Source: Acanthosepion pharaonis (taxonomy: Eukaryota; Mollusca; Cephalopoda; Sepiida; Sepiidae). From it: a stretch of 64,000 nucleotides of DNA. The stretch lies in assembly GCA_903632075.3 (NCBI GenBank), contig CAHIKZ030003464.1, positions 712,501 through 776,500 of the forward strand, read 5' to 3'. Positions 56,301-64,000 of the stretch are shown here, one piece after another; the first letter of the stretch is position 1; each line of letters opens with the position of its first letter. The notes beneath the pieces were generated by a model that was given only the letters and a program-made list of their open reading frames with translations, was not told the origin of the DNA and did no database searches. A program made the translations under genes and the position numbers.

Positions 56301-57540
56301 TTAGCAGAGTAGAAAGGGCTACTCTCGGTTAAAATTCATAAAACGTTTCTGTTGAAACAATTTTTCAAGAAAGTAGATTTCTTAACTGCAGTATCGGTTA
56401 TCGCTCCTTCTAGTAGTGATGAAGGTTTTGTAAAACTAGAGAAAAATGCCTTATCTCCGGGCTGAAAACGGATTCGAACGTGTCTCGCATGTAAAATATA
56501 CCCCCCCTCCAAAAAAAAAATAGCGGCTTTACGAGACGTATATTTAAAACAGATCTCGGAATCGGATAGACATTTACGAGAATCTCTTTTAACAAATGCG
56601 AATTTTAACTGTCAATCGATAAAAATGCTTAGAGCGGCGACAAAGAAAAGTGCGGCTACCGTAGCGAACAGGAAACACGTGTTGTTGAATTGTTTGACCT
56701 AAGTTCAACTGCTGCTCTGTTGGTAGAAGGAAACTGATTCCGGACATTTATTACAAACGAGAAGAAACTGACTACAGGTTTTCTTCCTAACCTTTTGCTT
56801 AGAGTAGTGTGAAATATCAACATCATGATTATATCATTATTTTCTCTTCGAGTTACATTTGCTATCCATCCTCTGAGGGTTGCTCCTTGTCCTGCTATAG
56901 GGGTTTGCGTGGTCCAATAACCTTGAGAGAGATGGCGTCGGGAGTTATAAACACCTGGTAGGACCCACTCTTGGCGGCAAGGTCGAAGTCGAGGACCTAG
57001 ACTAAGCCCAACTGATCCTAAAGACCCCCAACTGTGGAAAAAGCGGTTGACGATTATAACAGATATCAACGTTTGAACCAGAGGATGAAGAAGGCTACGC
57101 CTGACCGACATGCTACAGTAGGCGTCACACGGAATTGTAACCGGGTTAGCGGCATGAAATTGCAGTTTCATAACTGGATCCTGCATGTCTCATTTCATAT
57201 GTGCCACAAAAAAGGTCATGAAATCAAGTGGGTGGGACACTTCCTGGCAAGTTGAGATCCGCCTTAAACAAATTCAAGCCATCAACACTTTCTTCTACTC
57301 AGATTTTATTTTAACTTCAACCAATTCTTGTTTATCATGCAGTCAATGCCATCGGTTCTATAATTTTTCGAATAAATCATCAACACCGTCTTCATAAAGG
57401 AAGCGATCATAAAAGAAGAAATTAAATTCTTGAGTACGAGATAAAGCCGACAACGATATATGCTAACCATTTTAGTTGTTGCTGCTGCTGAAAATCCTTA
57501 AGGGATGTGAGTTTTGTTATTTGCTACAGTTCTTGTTTTG

Positions 57541-57545
<5 letters not shown>
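56301..57545. repeat. Dispersed repeat body, second copy, interrupted
   Basis: Segments at 56301-56420, 56774-56860 and 57460-57545 follow the order of 44890-45190, with about 350 and 600 bp of extra sequence between them. The minus ORF 56656-57186 includes 'NVTRRENNDIIMM' and 'HTTLSKRLGRK', shared with the other copy. The remainder of that ORF is unrecognised. Confidence 0.65.

Positions 57546-57598
<53 letters not shown>
57546..57598. repeat. (TA)n microsatellite
   Basis: About 26 TA units. Confidence 0.95.
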
Positions 57599-57601
<3 letters not shown>

Positions 57602-57639
57602 CCGTAAAAACATAAGATCAAAGACCTCCTTCCTTCGCC

Positions 57640-57962
57640 CTTTCTCTGACCAATGCTATTTATTTATTACCCCACAAGCAGAAGAATACTTTCGCTACCA
57701 GTCCAAGAAAAACATTTGGATTACAACTACACACAAAAGACAATGGTTAACAATAAGAAAAAATAATTTCTTTTAATAATATGTGGAAATAACCACTCTT
57801 TGCCTGATGGAGGACGCGAGATCGGAAACCCATGTAGCAAAAATATGGAAAATAAAGTATATATATTTAAAAAAAATCACTTTATAACCCAAAAAGTTTG
57901 TGGTTTCTCCCTTTTAATTAAAATATACACTTTTCTCTCGCTGGAACAACTATAACCTCTTT

Positions 57963-57965
<3 letters not shown>
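57640..57965 (+). mobile_element. TA-flanked hammerhead element, copy 1
   Basis: It parallels 62871-63192 over about 320 bp ('acatttggat', 'aataatatgtggaaat', 'tttctctcg(c/t)tggaac', 'tataacctc'), ending at (TA)n. The ribozyme-like core at 57797-57842 has TTTGC/GCAAA helix I, CTGATGG, a GCGA-capped helix II, GAAAC and a GTA triplet. One core base is changed. Probably a PLE terminal region. Confidence 0.75.

Positions 57966-58024
<59 letters not shown>
57966..58024. repeat. (TA)n microsatellite
   Basis: About 30 TA units directly at the end of the element. 58025-58259 has no gene. Confidence 0.95.
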
Positions 58025-58028
<4 letters not shown>

Positions 58029-58255
58029 ATATGTTTAATTGAAAAATAAAGACGTATTATGTCAATTTTTTATAATAATCCTTTCTACTTTTCTAATTAG
58101 CTTCTTGATGTTAAGTCGAAATTCATCAAGGAAGCGCCGTAGTGTTTTGTTATCCCAAGTACTTTCGATCTCCTCAGACCAATATATTACACCATGAAAA
58201 TGATAAATATTATATTATTCAATGAATCATGCTTGAATGAAGATATACTGTCTAA

Positions 58256-58259
<4 letters not shown>

Positions 58260-58312
<53 letters not shown>
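58260..58312. repeat. (CA)n-(TA)n microsatellite
   Basis: About 19 CA then 8 TA units. Confidence 0.9.
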
Positions 58313-58314
<2 letters not shown>

Positions 58315-58560
58315 TAATCCTTTCAACACAAGCAGGGCGTGAATGCACTAGTACGCAGGGGGTTACAAGAAGTGAAAAGTGAGAGAAAAAATAAGTATGC
58401 CAATCTAGTGGCACGCTTAAATTCATGTATTCGGGGCACAAAAGAAAAAAGCTCATCAGAGCAGTGGCTATGAAAATATTTGTAGAAAAGACATAGGGAA
58501 GTCAGGTCACGTCTGTGAGAAAGTGACTGAAGCCAAGTCAGGATCGATTACATTACCGAT
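58313..58560 (-). mobile_element. LINE tail fragment
   Basis: The family 3' end on minus (reverse of 'gcaggg(c)gtgaatgcac') and a short coding remnant around 'ctagtggcacgcttaaatt' ('FKRATRL'). Flanked by microsatellites. Confidence 0.65.
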
Positions 58561-58561
58561 C

Positions 58562-58654
<93 letters not shown>
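58562..58654. repeat. (CA)n-(TA)n microsatellite
   Basis: About 20 CA then 24 TA units. Confidence 0.95.
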
Positions 58655-58656
<2 letters not shown>

Positions 58657-59024
58657 GTTGCATGGATATGAGTTTGTAGGCCTGGGTTTTCACGCCTTTT
58701 CAGATCATCAGACAAACTGGTGCATTTAGTTGTAATTGTAATTGTAGATTTGCAATCATCAAAATGGCTCTAAGTTCGGATGTATTTATTCAATTAATCG
58801 TTAATAAATAATTCTCTCGAGTAAAATAGTTGTTAATGAATTTTCTCTATGCTTTTAGCATTTACTATATCATTATACATGTAGGGATTTATAGATTTCA
58901 AGTATTTATTTAATAAATCCTATCAGTGATGTCATAGTTTGGTTGAGGTAACATATCGGGTTGGAACGAAAGTTGGGTTTGTATTTTATCGTGTATATAA
59001 TTTCATTGCAAAAAATCGAGTAAA

Positions 59025-59410
59025 AAATCGCCGAAAACAATCACAGTAATGAAAATTTGGGAATCCAATATTTCAGGATTGCCCGTCCGGAACCGGGTCG
59101 AAATGTTCTTAATTTGCTCAAGGAGTCGGTCTGATTCCAAAATGCTACGGCCTCTAGAAATAAAGTTGAAAACACGGACAATTTAATTTTGAAACACTAT
59201 AATTTGAGAACAGTAATGTTTTTTCATTAGAACATGAGTTATTGAAAGTTGAAGAGTTGTGTCCCTTTAATTATTTTTATCAGTAGAAGCCAAGATGGCG
59301 GCATTCGAAAACAATCGCAGTAATGAAAATTTGGAAATCCAATATTTCAGGATTGCCCGTCCGGAACCGGGTCGAAGGAGTCGGTCTGATTCCAAAATGC
59401 TATATTTTGA
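59025..59410. repeat. Direct repeat pair, about 100 bp
   Basis: 'caatatttcaggattgcccg' and 'tccggaaccgggtcgaa' occur at 59068 and 59338. The second copy lacks a 20-bp stretch between the 'gtcgaa' and 'ggagtcggtctg' parts. 58655-59024 shows no gene. Confidence 0.8.
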
Positions 59411-59479
59411 ACTCCGGCTTCTAGGAGTACAGCCGAATAAAAGTGACACATTGACTCACTGACATTCACATTTATTATA

Positions 59480-60325
59480 TCGTTAAAGATATTAATGCTC
59501 ATAGAAATATTTAATTATCAATATAACCTGCTTACTTAGAACCTCATTCCATCTATCAACAAGTTTATTGATGCCACGTTTGTAAAATTCCTTAGGTTTT
59601 GATGTAAAATGCGATACCAACTTAAGTTCACCCTCTTCTCGTGATGTCAACTTTAGGCCATCCAGATTGTTCTGCAAACACCTAAGCAAGTGAAAACTGG
59701 AAGAAGTAAGGACGGGAGAATATGAAGTGTGAAATATTATTTCCCAAACGAGCCCCCTTAAGAGATCTTTAGTCAATCGTTCAGTGTAAGAACAGATATT
59801 ATTATGTTGAAGGGTTACACCCTTTCTGTTGACTAAAGAGTAATGTTTTCCGTCCAAAGCTACTTTCAAACGAGGAAGTTATTAGCAGTGACGATCAGTG
59901 TCGATCCTTTGATTATTGTCTAAGTTCATAAGAGATTATTCCTTGAATATCTCACCATACATTTAAATTGATCTTTGTATGAAATTCTCTTCTAGGTTGC
60001 AAAACATTTTTTTTCTCAACCAATCCACTAACGACGGAGCTTAACATTTCAGCGGAGGTTTATTTCTCATCACCAGTAACATGCTAATCCAAAAACGGCA
60101 ATTGAAGTTTAAGAAATGATTCAAAACGGTCGGCACCTTATTGGCGAGACAGGTCGTGCGAGAAACATTTTCGAACCACTGAAATACTTCCAGACCTCTT
60201 CAATTCGTCTAAGACTGTTGCTTGGCTAACATTAAATTTCTCGCCGAGTTCCCTAGCCTTAGATGTAGGATTTGTTGTAACAGGATCTTCCAAAACATCT
60301 GAATCGAATCTGTTATGATTCATGA
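59480..60325 (-). pseudogene. Mariner-like transposase pseudogene
   Basis: Minus strand, N to C: ORF 60138-60323 'FDSDVLEDPVTTNPTSKA', 'ELGEKFNVSQATVLDEL' (second HTH of mariner); a broken middle part; ORF 59492-59869 'MKVALDGKHYSLVNRKGV', 'TSYSPVLTSSSFHLLRCLQN', 'SKPKEFYKRGINKLVDRW'. The third catalytic Asp region 'PDLAPSDYHLF' of the family has become 'PVLTSSSFHLL', so it is inactive. The extreme N-terminus is absent. Confidence 0.85.
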
Positions 60326-60384
60326 TGATGATATATCCTCATTCTAGAAATCAAGTTCTAAAATTTCATCACGATAAAATCAAC

Positions 60385-60680
60385 CTTTCCATCACTGTCG
60401 AAACTGTTAAATGTAGCCTCTCTTCTAATCCAATAACTTCATGTCCCACACCTCTCGCCTGTGGAACTCCCTCCCCTCTTCCTGTTTCCCTGATAGCTAT
60501 AATCTCCAACTATTCAAATGTAATGTCAATCGACGTCTCCAGATGCCCTGATCTATCCTTCTCTTCATCCTTTCCTCTATCGCTCCTCTTTGCTCTAGCT
60601 CCAACTCTCTGTAACCCCTTGCGTGCTAATGGCTTTCCGCTTTGCTTGGGGTGAAACGCTTAACCCCCCCCCCCCAAAAA
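60385..60680 (+). mobile_element. LINE ORF2 tail and 3' end
   Basis: 'TVETVKCSL', then shifted 'SHTSRLWNSLP', 'CFPDSYNLQLFKCNVNRRL', stop, and the 3' UTR with 'cttgcttggggtgaaacgc' and a C/A-rich end. Close to the 47110 copy. Confidence 0.8.
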
Positions 60681-61074
60681 AAAAAGCAGTGTGGCAGTAG
60701 CAGTAGTAAAAAGAGCAAAACAGATGTATCTTCTTCGCTCCGTGAAAATCCAGAGTTGACGGTTTCAAAAGCTTCTCTTAACCAGGAAATTCTTGGAGCA
60801 ATTATAAACAAATAAGCCCAAAGAAACAAAAAGAGACAATAACCCTGAGAACATTTAACACCCACAAATCCAATATTTTAATTAATATTACGAAAAGAAA
60901 AATACACATTATTATTTTCAACACGTGTCTCAAGGTCTCATTGTTGTTTGTTATTGCTGTACGTTTTATTCATTTCATTTTCAATATAAAAAAGAGAAAA
61001 GGAATACGCTATCAGATACTAATACATATAACACGGAGCAACTTACATTAATAGAACTCAATATCAACCTCGTT
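60681..61074. other. No gene seen
   Basis: AT-rich with a Ser/Leu-rich minus ORF of no recognisable family. Confidence 0.5.
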
Positions 61075-61180
61075 ACAGTTTTTATACAGTTTTTTATACA
61101 GTTTTTTATACAGTTTTTTAATACAGTTTTTTATACAGTTAAAATACATTTTTTATACAGTTTTTAATACAGTTTTTACC
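61075..61180. repeat. Minisatellite of 'tatacagtttttt' units
   Basis: Eight or so units of 13-15 bp, slightly diverged. Confidence 0.85.
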
Positions 61181-61254
61181 CTTTAATCTGTCTTCTTGTT
61201 CTTGTTCTGACACTACCTACACAATCTCGCTAATTATGTTATTCTCTGTACCCT

Positions 61255-61705
61255 CTTTTATTACGTAATATCATTCCTCCTATATGACAGTGAATGCTGG
61301 ATAATCTCCTCGCAGATGAAGAAGAGAATTAAAGCAACAGAAATATGGCTCTATAGAAGGATGCCGAGAATACCATAGACTGAACATGTGAGCAAGGACG
61401 AAGATTTATAGATAATGTTAACAAAAAGAGCACTTATATTTAACACCAGGAAGAGATATCTGAAATTCCTAGCGTCCATAATGGGAAAAGGGGTTTTGGA
61501 AAATTTGATACTCACAGGATAGATAGAAGGGAAGAGGGAGAGAAGTAAACAACACATACCCAACCTGGCTAACTTGAGTAAATGGATGGCGGGAAAGTTT
61601 TAGGAGCGATAACAAAAAGACAACATTTATTAAGATCTAGAAAGAACAGAGAATAGTGGAGAGCCATGATCGCCAACGCCATGAAAGGACACGGCGAATA
61701 AAGAG
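61255..61705 (+). mobile_element. Endonuclease-reverse transcriptase C-terminus
   Basis: Plus frames give 'YDSECWIISSQMKKRIKAT', 'EIWLYRRMPRIP', 'TEHVSKDE', 'MGKGFWKI' region, 'RQHLLRSRKNREWRAMIANA' and 'MKGHGE'. A collinear but stop-ridden LINE tail, related to 4151-4480 and 14560-15030. Confidence 0.8.
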
Positions 61706-61950
61706 AGAAGAAGGAATTAGTTTAATCATTCTAATCTATTCTGTTTTGATCTTATTTTTTGTTGCAATGACTGTACAGTAAATGTCATACCTTGACTGGC
61801 AGGACAGGACTTTTACTAGGCGGAACGGCGTTTTTAGCATACGTTTAGGACCCGTTCAACTGGATTCATTAGTTCCCACCGTCAGCGTCTAGGTAATGGG
61901 AGAGACAAATAAATAGCCACATAAAAATTCTCACACGCATATACACACAT

Positions 61951-61997
<47 letters not shown>

Positions 61998-62035
61998 GTG
62001 CCATTTCATCTCTGCCTGTTAATCTCTGCATATTC

Positions 62036-62095
<60 letters not shown>

Positions 62096-62096
62096 C

Positions 62097-62131
<35 letters not shown>

Positions 62132-62201
62132 GTGCTATTTCATCTCTGCCTGTTAATCTCTGCATATTCATTATCTATCTATCTATGCCTGTTCATTATC
62201 C

Positions 62202-62243
<42 letters not shown>

Positions 62244-62308
62244 TCATGCCTATCTTCATCTATCTATCTATCTATCTATCTATTTCATCTATCTATTAAT
62301 CTGTTCAT

Positions 62309-62352
<44 letters not shown>

Positions 62353-62600
62353 GTTCATTATTTCATCTATCTATCTATTAATCTATTCCTGTTCATTATC
62401 TCTATCTATCTATCTATGACCATTATCTATCTATTTATCTATCTATCTATGCCTGTTCATTATCTATCTATTTATCTATCTATCTATAAAGAACGTTAAT
62501 CATCACCTAGATCTATAACCGTTTGGGAATATCTGTTCATGGTCTATCTATCTATGAATTTTGACCATTATCTATCTATTTATGTTATCTATCAGGAATT
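61951..62600. repeat. (TATC)n arrays with higher-order units
   Basis: Six or more TCTA blocks separated by related spacers such as 'gtgccatttcatctctgcc' and 'tgcctgttcattatc', showing block duplication. The Ile/Tyr/Leu/Ser ORF is a repeat translation. Confidence 0.95.
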
Positions 62601-62762
62601 CCTCCCCAGTCATATCACTTTGAAACACCGGTTTTAGTAAGACTAAATCATTAATATCTCCAAAACATTCAAAGTTAAAAGAATTTTTGGATTTAAATAA
62701 TCAACACCTAAAAAAAAAATGGGTAACCGTTTGGGAATAGCAGGTGACAAATATGTTTACTA

Positions 62763-62870
62763 ATTCCTGGTCGTGTAATGGATAACGACCCGGAATTTCA
62801 AAAATCGGAGAGCCGAGTTCGAATTCTCGTTGTATTTGTTATATTCACTTCCAAAAATATTCCTCCCCAG
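62763..62870 (+). mobile_element. tRNA-derived SINE, head only
   Basis: Box-A-like 'gtgtaatggataacgacc' and box B 'gagttcgaattctcg', then 'ttatattcacttcc'. Head of the 36365 family. 62601-62762 has nothing recognised. Confidence 0.75.
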
Positions 62871-63188
62871 TCATTGGTTAATTTTCACTGCTAGTTCAGG
62901 AAAGACATTTGGATCATTAACACACAAAAAAGAGAATGGCTCATATCGAGAATATTTTACATCGAAAAACATAAGAAAAAAATGATTATTTTTAATAATA
63001 TGTGGAAATCTCCACGCTTTGCCTGATGAAGGTCGCGAGAGAGGAAAGACGTGTAGCAAAATTATGGAAAATAATGCATAATATGTTTTTTTAAACAAAT
63101 CCACATTACAAACACAAAACGTTTGCGGTTTCTCTCCTCCTTTTAATGTACACATTTTTCTCTCGTTGGAACTATTATAACCTCTTCC

Positions 63189-63192
<4 letters not shown>
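62871..63192 (+). mobile_element. TA-flanked hammerhead element, copy 2
   Basis: Same element as 57640-57965. Core at 63016-63060: TTTGC/GCAAA helix I, intact CTGATGA, GGTC-GCGA-GA helix II (partly unpaired), GAAA and GTA. (TA)n starts at 63193 exactly after 'tataacctcttccctt'. The two copies carry different core mutations. Confidence 0.75.
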
Positions 63193-63237
<45 letters not shown>

Positions 63238-63443
63238 GAAGTCTATGACAAAGTGGAAAAGGTTTTCGTGTGACGCATACCTTTTTTTAGGACTTCATCG
63301 GACAAAATTCATAGTTACATTTATACGTTTACACACGTACCCAAAGGGAAGACGATCCTTAGAATTCTAATTTTTGAAAATATTTTAAAAGATAGTTTTC
63401 TCTAAAATTATTCTTGATATATAAAAATTTATATATGTCTTTC

Positions 63444-63493
<50 letters not shown>
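63193..63493. repeat. Two (TA)n arrays with spacer
   Basis: TA arrays at 63193-63234 and 63446-63493. The 210-bp spacer has no recognisable gene. Confidence 0.9.
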
Positions 63494-63498
<5 letters not shown>

Positions 63499-63772
63499 GG
63501 ACAAAGTCCGACAATTATTTTTAGACATTATGTTTATACATTCTTTTTATAGATACAAATATTTAATAATGCTCTGTTTATAATAAACGGTATTAAAGAG
63601 CATTTACCGGCCAAATGTCTGAGAAATTTTCACAGAAATTCGGAGGACGAATATTTTCTGTGAAAATTTCTCGGACATTCAGGCCGGTAAATGTCGTTAA
63701 TACTGTTTTTATAAAAAAGAGCATTTACTTAAATATTTGTATCTATAAAAAGAATGTATAAACAAAAATGTC

Positions 63773-63773
<1 letters not shown>
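63494..63773. repeat. Fully palindromic TA-flanked element
   Basis: Outer arms: 'gtttatacattctttttat' (63530) against its complement near 63755. Inner arms: 'gagaaattttcacaga' against 'tctgtgaaaatttctc', with 'taccggcc'/'ggccggta' beyond. Almost the whole 270 bp folds on itself. (TA)n on both sides. Non-coding. Confidence 0.85.
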
Positions 63774-63827
<54 letters not shown>

Positions 63828-64000
63828 TGTAACAGCAAAAATGTCCAAATCATGTAACAACATGGGATAATCATCCATCCCACAAACAAAATGTTTGGGG
63901 TAATTTGGGTCAGTGGGAAAATTTGGGTGACTTTTTGTTCTGGTTAATTTCTCTTAACTCACTTGGTTTCACAGTAAGTTACCACCATTATGGATTGCCT
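63774..64000. repeat. (TA)n microsatellite and end of window
   Basis: TA array 63774-63826. The last 170 bp show no feature. Confidence 0.85.

Noticed and set aside
62185..62499. 104-codon ORF
   Set aside because: Translation of (TATC)n.

Overview
This is an AT-rich, repeat-saturated invertebrate genomic window, most likely from a coleoid cephalopod and probably an octopus. The evidence is the set of repeats: very long (TA)n, (CA)n, (GA)n and (GATA)n arrays; several tRNA-derived SINE families, one ending in the recurring 'ggccttgtgccacat' tail; Penelope-like element (PLE) pieces; and many decayed non-LTR retrotransposon, Tc1 and mariner fragments. The organism call is inference; no rRNA or mitochondrial marker is present. 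I see no multi-exon host gene. The only plausible cellular coding sequence is a 94-residue RING-finger ORF at 26892-27176.

Layout: 1-4.5 kb holds tandem dispersed repeats, an inverted repeat, a hammerhead-like motif and a mariner relic. 4.9-11.1 kb is microsatellite-dense and holds SINEs, hammerhead ribozyme motifs, three tandem 5S rRNA-derived units, a pogo-like MITE and a GIY-YIG nuclease fragment. 11.7-24.2 kb is mainly LINE reverse-transcriptase debris, SINE dimers and trimers and a GC-rich multi-hairpin module. 24.2-28.2 kb has a minisatellite, two long SINEs, the RING ORF and a solo LTR. 29.9-38.6 kb has a miniature Tc1, further Tc1, mariner and LINE relics and a hAT-like MITE. 39-48 kb has SINE dimers, a PLE C-terminus and LINE tails. 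49.1-52.2 kb is strongly purine-biased with long GATA arrays. 52.6-64 kb has paired inverted-repeat elements between (TA)n arrays, an intact hammerhead inside a SINE, a 147-bp tandem repeat with a perfect dyad, a mariner pseudogene and (TATC)n arrays.

The most interesting theme is self-cleaving RNA. At least five loci carry recognisable hammerhead cores or close derivatives, and several more are degenerate. One (minus strand, 54252-54298) looks complete: all invariant boxes and matching helices I and II, inside a tRNA-headed SINE. Two diverged copies share a non-canonical CTTGAAAA box with compensating changes in helix II. Many of these elements sit between (TA)n arrays, as expected if PLE-type retroelements prefer TA targets. 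The second theme is multimeric short elements: SINE dimers and trimers with recurring junctions, and the 5S-derived triplet.

Almost all ORFs longer than 60 codons here are either simple-repeat translations or transposon fragments and are not annotated as genes.
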